Positions 17,103 through 26,564 of a DNA stretch of 64,000 nt are shown in pieces. This DNA comes from Rhodopirellula baltica (GTDB taxonomy: Bacteria; Planctomycetota; Planctomycetia; Pirellulales; Pirellulaceae), in the NCBI GenBank assembly GCA_002901265.1, contig PPHI01000052.1, positions 1 through 64,000 on the forward strand, in the 5' to 3' direction. The translations under genes were made by a program, and so were the position numbers. The notes beneath the pieces were generated by a model, which was not told where the DNA came from, searched no databases, and was given only the letters and a program-made list of their open reading frames with translations. How positions within the stretch are numbered: the stretch's first letter is position 1; every line of letters starts with the position of its first letter.

Positions 17103-18751
17103 AGCACAAACTCCGGACTGTTGAGGAGGGCCCAAAGGATTTCCCCGAATGCTTTACGACGACTTTCGGGAGTTGATTTTTTGTCTAAGTATTCCGCTAA
17201 AGATTCTTTTTCTTCATCCGATGGCTGTCGGGTGAGCACTGCCAGATAGAGCGTTTCGATCCGGGCGGTCTCGTCAAAAAAAGGTGACTCGACAACCGCT
17301 CGCAACAGCCGACTACTTTCCAAGCTGATTGCCTCGCTGGTCACACGGCCGTTCATCATCATCAACGCCTGCGGGATTCCCGAGGCATAGTCTTCTGGCG
17401 AGGCACCGATCGCCTCGCCAAGGCGATTGACCATCTGATCGCGAACGCCCGTCCATCGCGGTGCCGTGGGGTCAATGCGACTGATCGGGAGATGCAACGA
17501 CTGCTCGAGCGAATCGAACACCTGCTCCGGACTGATGACTTTTAAATCGCGTTGAAAACTGTCGAGACTCTCCGACGGGGCCATCGCCTGGGCAGCATAC
17601 CAATCCGATTTCACGATCCCGGCAACCAAGCGATGGACGTCAAATCCCTCAGCCGCGAATCGCTGGCCAAACTCGTCAAGGAATGCCCGCTCCTGCTCGT
17701 CGGCGAGATCGAGGTTTTCAACATCGGCGTATAAGCCACGACCAACGAGCAACTGCCAAAATCGATTGACCGCCGTTGCGGCAAAGTTCGGGTTGTCCTT
17801 GGATGTCAACCAAGTCGCCAAGCGAACGCGAGGTGTCCTTGCAGGGGCGTCTAGCGTGTCATCTTCCCAAAGAAACTTTGCCGTATATGTCGTCCCTTCG
17901 TGAGTGATCGTGCCTCGCGATGTACTGCGTGAAGCGTCCGCCCCGACACCGACGTTCTGAAGGTCTCCGTAAAATGCGGCAAGCCCCCAGAAGTCTTCTT
18001 GTTTCCAGTCCGTGAAGGGATGGTCATGGCACTGGGCACAGTCGATTCGGACACCGAGCATGACACGTGAAAGATTGCCCGCATAATTTTCAGGCGTTGC
18101 CCCGACCAGCTGATAATAGCCGCCACCATCTTGTGGACTTTGTAGCGTGATTAGATCACGCATGATCTCGTCGAAGGGACGGTTCTGCGAAAACGCGTCG
18201 CGAAGCCAAGACTCGAGTGTCTCCGGTGTACCGATCGTTGTCGTCCCAGGCGGTAGCAACACTTGCCGCCACTGCCGCGCCAAACTGGAAGCCAACAACC
18301 GGATGTACGCGTCGCGCCTGGGACCTTCACCAAAGATCAATTCGTCAACCAGTTGCTCGCGACGGTTCTCACCGAGCTCGCGATAGTCTCGAATTTCTGA
18401 AACGCTGGGAACGCGTCCGACCAAGTCCAGATAGGCTCGGCGGGCAAATGTCAGATCGTCACAAGATTCAGGCGGCGTCCCCCAAGCATTCTCGCCACGG
18501 GAGTCAATCCAGTCGGACAGCGCTTCGCCTCGTGAGTCACTCGAAGCGATCGGACCACTTTCAATCGCTGCGGCCGCCGTTCCAGCTTCTTTAGCTTCGA
18601 AGCCTTCGACCTTGCCTTCCGGCTCTCCCTGAGCTGCTCCGGCGGACTGCTCGATGGACTGCGCTTTCGCCCGGAGCGGAGACGGAATCTCAACGCTGCC
18701 AACAACCCCGCCGATCAGAAAGGCCAACCCAATCCGGATGCACTTGTCCAT
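17093..18751 (-). CDS. DUF1549/DUF1553 secreted protein
   Basis: The 552-residue protein has an N-terminal signal-like helix (about 4-20). DUF1549 is seen from about 70-270 ('FARRAYLDLVGRVPSVSEIR', 'VRIDCAQCHDHPFTDWKQED'), and DUF1553 from about 300 to the end ('FAATAVNRFWQLLVGRGLY', 'MMMNGRVTSEAI'). Unlike many family members it carries no N-terminal cytochrome-like PSCyt domain; a single 'CAQCH' occurs inside DUF1549. It is the first gene of the minus-strand operon and overlaps DUF1501 by ten bases. Function unknown; the pair is considered extracytoplasmic. Confidence 0.93.
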   Translation of the reverse strand: MDKCIRIGLAFLIGGVVGSVEIPSPLRAKAQSIEQSAGAAQGEPEGKVEGFEAKEAGTAAAAIESGPIASSDSRGEALSDWIDSRGENAWGTPPESCDDLTFARRAYLDLVGRVPSVSEIRDYRELGENRREQLVDELIFGEGPRRDAYIRLLASSLARQWRQVLLPPGTTTIGTPETLESWLRDAFSQNRPFDEIMRDLITLQSPQDGGGYYQLVGATPENYAGNLSRVMLGVRIDCAQCHDHPFTDWKQEDFWGLAAFYGDLQNVGVGADASRSTSRGTITHEGTTYTAKFLWEDDTLDAPARTPRVRLATWLTSKDNPNFAATAVNRFWQLLVGRGLYADVENLDLADEQERAFLDEFGQRFAAEGFDVHRLVAGIVKSDWYAAQAMAPSESLDSFQRDLKVISPEQVFDSLEQSLHLPISRIDPTAPRWTGVRDQMVNRLGEAIGASPEDYASGIPQALMMMNGRVTSEAISLESSRLLRAVVESPFFDETARIETLYLAVLTRQPSDEEKESLAEYLDKKSTPESRRKAFGEILWALLNSPEFVLCR

Positions 18752-19034
18752 CGCTCTCTCTCGTTCGTAGCCGAACTCACGAAGACGAGGTAGGTCCCCC
18801 CCGCCACGACAACCTCAATTTAGACATCGAGTCTATAAGTGTCAAGAGAATTCGCCGAAAAGCGTTTTAGCGGTTCAAACACCCCGGCGCCGCACTCAAA
18901 TCGGGATCGCAATGCGCCCCATTCCGTCCGCAGGACAGTCACAAACGGAGCGACCGCCCGATCCGCCGGCGAGCCACAAGGAAGCGTCCCCTGCCGGCCC
19001 CCATCTCCAAGCCAATCGACTAAACTTTGCCTCC
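18752..19034. promoter_or_regulatory. Divergent promoter region with a TAGAC-N5-GTCTA palindrome
   Basis: This 283-base spacer separates the minus-strand DUF1549 operon from the plus-strand antiporter gene and must hold both promoters. The clearest feature is a 15-bp palindrome, TAGACATCGAGTCTA (18821-18835), in a locally AT-rich patch about 70 bases upstream of the DUF1549 start. It could be an operator, but no regulator is assigned. An in-frame upstream start (18912) of the antiporter frame also lies here. Confidence 0.35.
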
Positions 19035-20714
19035 ATGGGAGACATTCATATTACCAGCACGATCGGCCTGCTGCTCGCCGCCTGCCTTGGCGCGGGTGTA
19101 CTCGCTGACCTTGTCCATTGCCCAAAAGTCACTGCTTATCTGTTGGTCGGACTATTGGTCGGGCCAAGTGCGCTCGACTTGGTACCGAGTGACCACGTCA
19201 CCGTTGTTGAACCGCTACTCAAGTTGGCGATGGCGTTAGTGCTTTTCAATCTGGGCTGCGAATTCACGTTTTCAAAAGTTCGCCGCGTCGCCGCACACTG
19301 TTTGATGATCTCTGCCGGCGAGATTTTTCTGACACTTTCATTCGTGTTTGTCGGACTGCTGCTCTTTGGCAGCTCTAGCAGCATGGCGTTGCTGCTGGGG
19401 TGCTTGGCGATTGCGACGGCACCGGCTACGACGATCTTGGTCCTCAAGGAATTCCGCTCCGAAGGCCCCGTCACCGAGAGTACCGGCTTTCTGGTCGCGA
19501 TGAATAACTTTGCCTGTATCGTGTTGTTCGAATTCGCTTTTTTGGCCATCGAATATTCACAGGGCACTCTGGAAGTCGGCCTGGGCGGCGAACTTTTCAA
19601 GGTGGTCACCAATATCGCCGGATCGATTGTCTTGGGAATCATTGCCGGTTTGTTTGTTAGCTATGGCTGCGGGTTCCTCAGCATGAAACGCTGGCTGGTA
19701 TTGCTGGTCGCGGCAATCACGTTTTTGCTGGGCATCAACGAGTCCTTTGATGTCCCCTACATGCTGTCGTTCTTGATGATGGGTGTGACGGTTGCCAACA
19801 CGTCAGATTACAAACAAAAGATTGTCGACGAACTGGACCACTTGTCCGGGTTGCTGGCGGTTCTGTTTTTCGTCGCGCACGGAACCGAATTGGACCTCGG
19901 TGCATTTATTACCGCCGGAAAGCTTGGTGCGGTTTACATCGTGTTCCGAATCTTGGGCAAGTGGATCGGCGTTTATTCGACTGCCAAACTGACCCGCCAG
20001 CCGCGTGAATTGCGATACTGGGGCGGTGCATGTTTATTTGCCCAAGCCGGCGCAGCGATCGCGTTATCCACGATCGCCGTCGGTCGCAACGAGACACTGG
20101 GCAAACCGATTCAAGACATCATTCTGGGATCGGTGGTGCTGTTCGAAATCATCGGACCTCTGTTCATTCGCAAATCGCTGTTGCAGACCGGCGAAGTGCC
20201 GCTTGCCCAAGCGATTCACCACACCAGCCGCACACCGATGGAACAATTGCGGAACGTCGTCGACCGTTTCCGATCGGCGCTTCGTCGCAGCGAACCGACG
20301 CCATCAGCGATCAGCAAAGTCAAAGTTAGCGACCTGCTTCGTAAGACCAAGGGCATCCACCAATCAGCCGACTTCGACCAAGTCGTCGACCACATTGAAC
20401 ACAGTCACGACAATACCTATCCCGTTGTCGATGATCGGTTGAGCGTCGTGGGTGTGATTCGCTATCCGCTCCTGAGCGACGTCTTGTTCGATCACAGTGC
20501 GGCCAAACTCGTGCGGGCAGAAGACCTGGTCAGCGATCTGCAGTCCTGCTTGCACCTGGATGACCCGGCCACCAAAGCGTTCGAATTGTTCCAAGGCGAA
20601 ACCGACGACTGCATCCCAGTTGTCAGCAAGAGCAGTCCACACGAATTGAAAGGCGTCGTTCGTCGCAGTGACGTGATGCACGCCCTGATCACGCAGCGTC
20701 GCAAAAAGTCATAG
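19035..20714 (+). CDS. Kef-type cation:proton antiporter (CPA2) with C-terminal CBS pair
   Basis: From ATG 19035 ('MGDIHITSTIGLLLAACLG') the protein has 559 residues; an earlier in-frame start at 18912 would add 41 polar residues and is less likely. About 12 membrane helices cover residues 8-380, with the CPA2 patterns 'VTAYLLVGLLVGPSALDLV', 'FNLGCEFTFSKVR' and 'VLFFVAHGTELDLGAF'. Instead of the TrkA-N/RCK domain common in KefB/KefC, the C-terminus carries two CBS motifs (about 430-555: 'IEHSHDNTYPVVDDRLSVVG', 'GETDDCIPVVSKSSPHELKG'). This implies gating by an adenine nucleotide or ionic strength. It exchanges K+ or Na+ for protons at the inner membrane. No partner subunit is adjacent. Confidence 0.85.
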   Translation: MGDIHITSTIGLLLAACLGAGVLADLVHCPKVTAYLLVGLLVGPSALDLVPSDHVTVVEPLLKLAMALVLFNLGCEFTFSKVRRVAAHCLMISAGEIFLTLSFVFVGLLLFGSSSSMALLLGCLAIATAPATTILVLKEFRSEGPVTESTGFLVAMNNFACIVLFEFAFLAIEYSQGTLEVGLGGELFKVVTNIAGSIVLGIIAGLFVSYGCGFLSMKRWLVLLVAAITFLLGINESFDVPYMLSFLMMGVTVANTSDYKQKIVDELDHLSGLLAVLFFVAHGTELDLGAFITAGKLGAVYIVFRILGKWIGVYSTAKLTRQPRELRYWGGACLFAQAGAAIALSTIAVGRNETLGKPIQDIILGSVVLFEIIGPLFIRKSLLQTGEVPLAQAIHHTSRTPMEQLRNVVDRFRSALRRSEPTPSAISKVKVSDLLRKTKGIHQSADFDQVVDHIEHSHDNTYPVVDDRLSVVGVIRYPLLSDVLFDHSAAKLVRAEDLVSDLQSCLHLDDPATKAFELFQGETDDCIPVVSKSSPHELKGVVRRSDVMHALITQRRKKS

Positions 20715-20739
20715 TTGCAAAAAAGAAGGCCGACGTTGA

Positions 20740-21570
20740 TCAAGCACGCCGGATCTTGGCGAACCGCTTGACTTGGTCGGTCAACGCGACTTCGGTTGGC
20801 AATCGTTCCATCGAACTGGCACCATAAAACCCTTCGATCGAATCGACGTGGCGCAGTACAAACTCAGCATCTTCCGGCATCGCGATCGGGCCGCCGTGGC
20901 AGAGGACAAACACGTCTTCGCGGACCGACTTTGCCGCTTCGGCGATTTCGCGGACCTTGCTGACGCTATCTTGAAGGGTGAGTGCGGTTTGCGCACCGAT
21001 TGTCCCGCTTGTTGTTAACCCCATGTGCGCGACGACGATGTCGGCACCAGCTTCGGTCAACAATTTGGCCTGTTCGGCATCAAAGGCGTAGGGTGTCGTC
21101 AGCAGGTCCATCGAATGTGCGGCGGCAATACATTCGATTTCCAGTCCAAATCCCATTCCGGTTTCTTCGAGGTTCGCCCGAAAGGTACCGTCGATTAGAC
21201 CGACGGTAGGAAAATTCTGAATTCCCGCAAATCCCATGTCCTTTAGCTCGCGCAAGAATTGATCGCGGAGCATGAAGGGGTCTGTCCCACAGACACCGGC
21301 GAGCACTGGGGTGTGGTCAACCGCCGTCAAGACCTCGTAAGCCATCTCTTTAACGATCTGGTTTGCGTTCCCGTATGGCATCAACCCAGACAGTGATCCG
21401 CGACCGGCCATTCGAAATCGTCCGGAGTTATAAATCACGATCAGGTCGATTCCGCCTGCCTCTTCGCATTTTGCGCTGATTCCGGTCCCCGCACCGCCAC
21501 CGATGATTGAGTCACCTTGTTGTACTTTCGTGCGCAGACGTTGCAGGATGGACGTCCTTGATTCAGCCAT
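20740..21570 (-). CDS. Phosphoenolpyruvate hydrolase-family TIM-barrel protein
   Basis: I use ATG 21570 ('[20 protein letters not shown]'); a TTG three codons earlier is possible. The 276 residues match the PEP-hydrolase-like/TIM-barrel signal protein family: '[20 protein letters not shown]', '[20 protein letters not shown]', '[20 protein letters not shown]' and '[18 protein letters not shown]'. Members are encoded next to Tm-1-like/UPF0261 proteins, and the two families also occur fused in fungi and plants. Here the partner lies 60 bases upstream on the same strand, so they are probably co-transcribed. The true substrate is not established. Confidence 0.88.
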   Translation of the reverse strand: MAESRTSILQRLRTKVQQGDSIIGGGAGTGISAKCEEAGGIDLIVIYNSGRFRMAGRGSLSGLMPYGNANQIVKEMAYEVLTAVDHTPVLAGVCGTDPFMLRDQFLRELKDMGFAGIQNFPTVGLIDGTFRANLEETGMGFGLEIECIAAAHSMDLLTTPYAFDAEQAKLLTEAGADIVVAHMGLTTSGTIGAQTALTLQDSVSKVREIAEAAKSVREDVFVLCHGGPIAMPEDAEFVLRHVDSIEGFYGASSMERLPTEVALTDQVKRFAKIRRA

Positions 21571-21630
21571 GGAATTCAATCTTTGGAGGGTGTAGGGAAA
21601 GTAGCGTGAAGGGTACTCGAGCGAGTACCA

Positions 21631-22833
21631 CTATCGATCGCTGGCAATCAGCTTGTTGTATTCATCGATCAAGCATGCGGCAAACTCAGGATCATTGATA
21701 TGAAACGGTGATCGCACCACCCGCCGTGACTCGCTGACCAGGAGCGACTCTTCGAGTTCATCAAATAAAACTCGATCGACCTCTGGATTGTAAAACGCTT
21801 GCCCTGGGGCATCGAGGGCGGAGACGCCGCCTTCTGGGATGACGACCGTCAATGGCGATGTCGAACGATTGAGCTTGTCCGCGATCCATCTCGCAGATTG
21901 GCGATTCTCGTTTTCGTCCGTTCGCATTAACGTGACTTGTTCATTGTGAACATGAAACAAACGCCCTTGATAGCGATCCGGCACTGAATTTCTGGTGCCA
22001 AAGTTGACCATGTCCAAAGCGCCGAGGCTTAGCACCAAAGGCAATCTGGCATGCAAAGTTGCTTCGAAACGATGCTCTCCACAAGGAAAGACTCCGCCGG
22101 CGATTTGATCAGCCACTTCAGTTGTGGTGATGTCCAAGACACCATCGATCATCCCGGAACCTACGAGACGTTCCATCGCACGACCTCCGGTACCGGTCGC
22201 ATGGAAAACCAAACAATCGTAGCCACTCATTTCAAACGCTTCACGAACCGAGGTGACACAAGGTGTTGTCACGCCGAACATTGTCATCGCAAGAGTCTGT
22301 TTCCTCGCACGTTCAATTCCGTTGCGTCGCACCATACCGACGATGGCGCCGGCCGCGTTGGCGAAGACTGCCTTGGAAACAACATTCAGTCCGGCCACAT
22401 CCACCACCGAAAACATCATCGTGATATCACTGCAATCGACATAGGGCGCCGTGTTGCCGCTGGCGACCGTTGACACCATCAACTTTGGCAATCCGATTGG
22501 CAGCGCTCGCATCGCCTGCGTAATCAAGGATGTTCCCCCGCTGCCCCCCAGACCAATGACGCCGGCAACGCGGCCTTGCTCCCATTCGTCAACGAGGTAG
22601 TCCCGCAGCGAGGCTGACATCACTTTGATCGCTTCACCGCGATCTCCTTGCGGTAATCGTCGACTCCCCAACAAAGTGGCTCGATCGACATCGGGCGATA
22701 CCGTGGGATCTGACATCGTCCCGACATCGAGGGTGCGTACCAACACCCCCGCGTCACGAATCAACTGCGCAACGAAATCTAACTCGATGCCTTTAGTATC
22801 CATCGTCGCAATGGCGTAGATCGCAGGTTCCAT
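21631..22833 (-). CDS. UPF0261 / Tm-1-like ATP-binding protein
   Basis: The start ATG 22833 is preceded by AAAGGA at a spacing of six bases, which favours it over the adjacent TTG. The 400-residue protein shows the UPF0261 signatures 'YAIATMDTKGIELDFVAQLI', 'GVIGLGGSGGTSLITQAMRA', 'FGVTTPCVTSVREAFE', 'VFHATGTGGRAMERLV' and 'VVIPEGGVSALDAPGQAFYN'. It is related to tomato Tm-1, whose N-terminal domain binds ATP and a viral replicase, but the bacterial role is unknown. It forms a two-gene unit with the downstream PEP-hydrolase-like gene. Confidence 0.92.
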   Translation of the reverse strand: MEPAIYAIATMDTKGIELDFVAQLIRDAGVLVRTLDVGTMSDPTVSPDVDRATLLGSRRLPQGDRGEAIKVMSASLRDYLVDEWEQGRVAGVIGLGGSGGTSLITQAMRALPIGLPKLMVSTVASGNTAPYVDCSDITMMFSVVDVAGLNVVSKAVFANAAGAIVGMVRRNGIERARKQTLAMTMFGVTTPCVTSVREAFEMSGYDCLVFHATGTGGRAMERLVGSGMIDGVLDITTTEVADQIAGGVFPCGEHRFEATLHARLPLVLSLGALDMVNFGTRNSVPDRYQGRLFHVHNEQVTLMRTDENENRQSARWIADKLNRSTSPLTVVIPEGGVSALDAPGQAFYNPEVDRVLFDELEESLLVSESRRVVRSPFHINDPEFAACLIDEYNKLIASDR

Positions 22834-22836
22834 CAA

Positions 22837-23219
22837 CTGTCCTTTCAGTCTTGGATTTGAATGTTGCAGGGCTCGGCACCGGGGACAACAGATCGGGCCA
22901 ACAGAACGAAAGACTCAGCCCGAGTTATACACCAATCGCAACCCAAGAATCGCCAATCCTGATGTGCGTCATTGCTCGGTCGGAAAGTGCGTTGGTGCGC
23001 AGTGCTGATCGACGGGGGAAAGTCCTCGCGAGAATTACGTACTCTTTGGTCAGTTCACCCTCTCTGCGTGCGCCCGTGCGTTAGTTGCGTTGAACCATTG
23101 CGTGGGCAACCTCCGGCAATCTCTTCGATCGTGGCATGAACGCTTCAACCGTTGAAACCGGCACTGGAGTCCGAACGACCCTCCGATGCAGATTTGCCTC
23201 CCGTTTTTTGTTTTCTCAC
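22837..23219. other. Intergenic spacer between divergent genes
   Basis: About 380 bases separate the UPF0261 gene (minus) from the thioredoxin-like gene (plus). The open frames within it have no recognisable protein features. The Shine-Dalgarno of the UPF0261 gene lies at its left end. Promoters for both directions are expected, but I see no convincing -35/-10 pair or strong palindrome. Confidence 0.5.
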
Positions 23220-23870
23220 ATGACCCATTCGTTTGAAAGAACGGCGTCGAAAGACCAGCTGCCAACCTGGACAACCAGCCTGCGATCGCTTGGCGGAAAG
23301 TTCGCGATCACGATTTGGGCAGTTGCGCTAAGTGTGATCACTTCACTATTGATGGTTGCTCATTGGGTCGCTTTGCCGAAACCGGAACCCGGTTCAAAAC
23401 TTTCGCCTGCATTGTTGACTGACATCGCTTCCCGACATAACGAATTGCAGGTGATTCATGTGATCAACCTCGACTGCCCTTGTTCTCGTCGTGTTCTACG
23501 TCACCTCCTTGATCGTTCTCCGTCGGCGGACGTCGACGAAAGCATGTTGTTGGTCGGACAGGATCGTCAATGGAAGTCTCAATCCGAAGCGCGAGGCTAT
23601 CGAACAACACTCGTCAGTCCAGAACAACTGACGGCCGAGTACGGAATCGAATCGAGTCCGCTCCTGCTGGCTTTCCGAACCGATGGCGAGCTCCTGTATT
23701 CGGGAGGCTATACGGCTCGCAAACAGGGCCTCGGATACCAGGACGAATCCATCATCGCCTCGCTTCAAAATGGCGAGACGATCGAATCGCTGCCGGTTTA
23801 CGGCTGTGCGATTTCGCGTGATCTGCAAGACATTGTCGATCCACTGCGACTCAAATACAAACCGGAGTAG
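23220..23870 (+). CDS. Membrane-anchored thioredoxin-like protein
   Basis: From ATG 23220 (an upstream ATG at 23136 is possible; neither has a clear ribosome site) the product is 216 residues. One membrane helix (about 25-47, 'FAITIWAVALSVITSLLMVA') anchors it. A thioredoxin-like domain follows: strand 'LQVIHVINLDCPCSRRVLRH' with a CPCS motif in place of CxxC, and 'IESSPLLLAFRTDGELLYSG' with a Ser-Pro where thioredoxins carry cis-Pro. It would face the periplasm. It ends 8 bases before the kinase gene, so it may be part of that signalling operon, perhaps sensing redox state; this is inference. Confidence 0.65.
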   Translation: MTHSFERTASKDQLPTWTTSLRSLGGKFAITIWAVALSVITSLLMVAHWVALPKPEPGSKLSPALLTDIASRHNELQVIHVINLDCPCSRRVLRHLLDRSPSADVDESMLLVGQDRQWKSQSEARGYRTTLVSPEQLTAEYGIESSPLLLAFRTDGELLYSGGYTARKQGLGYQDESIIASLQNGETIESLPVYGCAISRDLQDIVDPLRLKYKPE

Positions 23871-23878
23871 TTCACATC

Positions 23879-25897
23879 ATGTTTGCTTCACTTGCCCGCT
23901 ACATCGTGTTGCCGGCGACGGTTTCCGACTTCGAAGACGCATACCTTGCGCGCATGAATCGGATCTTCGCAATTGTGTTCGCGTTTCACATTCCGGTGTT
24001 CGCGACGATCGCCTTTTTCAACGACACCGGGGCGATCGAAGCAACCGTGCTAACAACGCTAGCGGTGCTTGGTCCGTTGACCGCGTTGTGGACCCTCCAG
24101 TCCAAACGTGCGATATCGGTCGTCATTGGAATCTCCGCGATGTTCCTTGGCGGCCTATTGGCCCATTTCGGCCAAGGGCCAGTGCAAATCGAAATGCACT
24201 TCTATTTCTTTGTGCTGATCGCGTTGTTGGCCGTCTTCGCCAATCCGATGGTAATCATCGCTGCGGCTTTGACCGCGACGACACACCACTTGATGCTTTG
24301 GTTTTTCCTGCCGTCAAGCGTTTTCAATTATGACGCCCCATTGTGGGTTGTTGCCGTGCATGCCGCATTTGTCGTGCTGGAATCAGTCGCCGCGATTTTT
24401 ATCGCGCGCAGTTTCTTCGAGAATGTGATTGGCTTAGAAAAAATCGTCAGTCTACGGACAGCTGAGCTGGAAGCACGCAATCGTGACATGAGCATGATTC
24501 TAAATTCGGTTGACCAAGGCTTTTTAACGATTGACCGCCAGGGACGAATCCAAGACGAGCGTTCCCGGGCAGTGACACGACTGCTTGGTAGGTTCGAAAC
24601 CAAAGCGAAACTATCGGACGTGATCGCCAAGGTAGACGCACAAGCCGCCGAGTGGTTGGCATTCGGACTCGACGAAGTCTTCGACGGAATCATGCCCGTC
24701 GAAGTAACCATTGACCAGCTTCCCAAACGGTTAAATCTCACCGGCCAAACGCTGTCGCTGCAATACCACCCAGTCGAAGAAAACGAACTCTCTCACCTAA
24801 CGATTGTGATCACAGACATCACAGCCGAAGTCGAACGTCAAAAGCTCGAATCGGATAGCCGAGAATTAATTCGGATGCTGGAAGGAATCACGAATGACCG
24901 TACGGGCTTCCTTGAATTCTTCCATGAAGCGTCCGAATTGATCGAATGTCTACGCAGTGAATGTCGCGAGGATTTGATCCTGATGAAACGCCGTCTGCAC
25001 ACCCTTAAAGGCAACGCGGCGATCTTTGGACTCGACCGACTTTCAGATGCTTGTCACAAGGTCGAATCGGCAATCGCTGAATTGGACGATATCCCTCAGG
25101 GGAAGGTGTGGACCGAACTATTTAGCTGCTGGGCACAGGTTCGGGGGAATTTAAGAAGGCTGATCAGCGACACTGGCAATGAATATCGACTCACCGATCA
25201 ACAATATAACCAATTACTTTCAGGGCTGCTAAATCGAGAGCCAATTGAAACACTCGCGATGCGTGTCGCCGCATGGAAACTTGAACCGACCGAAACGCGA
25301 CTTCATCGTGTGTCCAATCAGGCAAAACGGATTGCGAAGCAATTGGGAAAAGGCAACATCGACGTCATCATCCGTGCAGGAAATCTGCGTACGGAGCCAA
25401 CGCACTGGAGCCCTTTCTGGTCGGCCTTGATCCATGCCATTCGCAACGCAGTCGATCACGGATTGGAAGCAGCCGATGAAAGACGGGTGATGGGAAAAAG
25501 CGACAGCGGAACGGTAACTCTGACAACATTGATTGAGGGCAGTGAATTCATTGTCAGCGTCGCCGACGATGGGCGAGGAATCGACTGGCAACAGGTTGCT
25601 CAGATCGCCCAAGACCGAAATTTGCCGAATCAATCCGACTCGGATCTGCTCAACGCGGTGTTCGCCAACGGCCTTTCAACGTCCAACTCCATCACTTCAG
25701 TAAGCGGACGGGGAATTGGCATGGGGGCACTAAAAGAAGCGACCGAAGCGTTGGGAGGGAACATCGAAATCAGCAGCCGAAAAGGCGAAGGGACCGAATA
25801 CCGTTTCATTTTTCCGCTTCAATCGATGGCTCCAGAAACGCAGCGTTTACTAGCGTCATACGGACTCGAAGCCGATTTCCAAATCACCGCAGCTTAA
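23879..25897 (+). CDS. Membrane histidine kinase with Hpt and CheA-like ATPase domains
   Basis: The 672 residues begin with about six membrane helices (28-180), then a PAS-like region (about 200-320, 'MILNSVDQGFLTIDRQGRIQ'). An Hpt domain carries the phosphoacceptor in 'RRLHTLKGNAAIFGLDRL' (His about 374). A CheA-type HATPase follows (about 475-660) with N box 'HAIRNAVDHGLEAADERR', G1 'VADDGRGIDW' and G2 'SGRGIGMGALKEA'. There is no CheW-like P5 domain, so it is not a standard array CheA. It probably passes phosphate from its Hpt histidine to the CheY-like protein encoded 670 bases downstream. Operon: 8 bases after the thioredoxin-like gene and 45 bases before the CheX-like gene. Confidence 0.87.
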   Translation: MFASLARYIVLPATVSDFEDAYLARMNRIFAIVFAFHIPVFATIAFFNDTGAIEATVLTTLAVLGPLTALWTLQSKRAISVVIGISAMFLGGLLAHFGQGPVQIEMHFYFFVLIALLAVFANPMVIIAAALTATTHHLMLWFFLPSSVFNYDAPLWVVAVHAAFVVLESVAAIFIARSFFENVIGLEKIVSLRTAELEARNRDMSMILNSVDQGFLTIDRQGRIQDERSRAVTRLLGRFETKAKLSDVIAKVDAQAAEWLAFGLDEVFDGIMPVEVTIDQLPKRLNLTGQTLSLQYHPVEENELSHLTIVITDITAEVERQKLESDSRELIRMLEGITNDRTGFLEFFHEASELIECLRSECREDLILMKRRLHTLKGNAAIFGLDRLSDACHKVESAIAELDDIPQGKVWTELFSCWAQVRGNLRRLISDTGNEYRLTDQQYNQLLSGLLNREPIETLAMRVAAWKLEPTETRLHRVSNQAKRIAKQLGKGNIDVIIRAGNLRTEPTHWSPFWSALIHAIRNAVDHGLEAADERRVMGKSDSGTVTLTTLIEGSEFIVSVADDGRGIDWQQVAQIAQDRNLPNQSDSDLLNAVFANGLSTSNSITSVSGRGIGMGALKEATEALGGNIEISSRKGEGTEYRFIFPLQSMAPETQRLLASYGLEADFQITAA

Positions 25898-25942
25898 ACC
25901 TGCGAGCGAATTGAAGGATTCCACGACGAAAAGAGATTAGAT

Positions 25943-26494
25943 ATGTCACGACCTGCAATCGAAGTGATCGACGAGGAATTCAGCAATGCGATTTCCGAAC
26001 TATTCGATTTCTATTGTGATTCGGAAATTCAACCGAAAATAATGACGCGCAGAGAATCCGCGGAGCTGCTGCATTGCGAAGCGGACGCTTGCTGTACCAA
26101 CAAAGAAATGGTGACTTCGTCGATCGGGATTTGCGGTTCCGGTCTCCGTTGTTCCATCGGTCTGCTGACCCATGCCCAAACAATCTCGAAGCTCTGTCAA
26201 GGGTCAGCGCAATGCCCGACCGACTGGGCAGGAGAGTTGGCCAACCAGCTTGCCGGTCGCTTCAAGAACCGTATTGCCGCATACGACGTGAGTTGCCAGA
26301 TGGGCCTTCCCGTCTCCGTTCGCGGATTACAACTCGGGTTCACCACCGGCTGTGATCAACAAACTATCCAAGCCGTCCGTTTGGACTTTGGAGTTGTCAT
26401 TGTGCTTCTACACGTCAATGTCGATCCAGCGCTGTCGTGGGAACACCACCCTGATTTGGTATCGGCTGATGAGGGAAGTCTGCACTTTTTCTAG
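25943..26494 (+). CDS. CheX-like (CheC/CheX/FliY family) protein
   Basis: The 183-residue protein contains 'WAGELANQLAGRFKNRIAAY', which matches the CheX/CheC phosphatase helix E-x2-N (Glu 98, Asn 101) followed by a Gly and basic residues. Family knowledge: this pair aligns the water that hydrolyses phospho-CheY. Only one such motif is present, as in CheX. The N-terminal half is Cys-rich ('HCEADACCTNKE'), which is unusual. Its place between the Hpt kinase and the CheY-like regulator supports a role in switching off the regulator. Confidence 0.7.
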   Translation: MSRPAIEVIDEEFSNAISELFDFYCDSEIQPKIMTRRESAELLHCEADACCTNKEMVTSSIGICGSGLRCSIGLLTHAQTISKLCQGSAQCPTDWAGELANQLAGRFKNRIAAYDVSCQMGLPVSVRGLQLGFTTGCDQQTIQAVRLDFGVVIVLLHVNVDPALSWEHHPDLVSADEGSLHFF

Positions 26495-26564
26495 TCAGCA
26501 CTCCCATCGCAGTAAGCCAGAATTCTACGACCACTACTATTCCTAGTTACCCCTATCAGACGCC

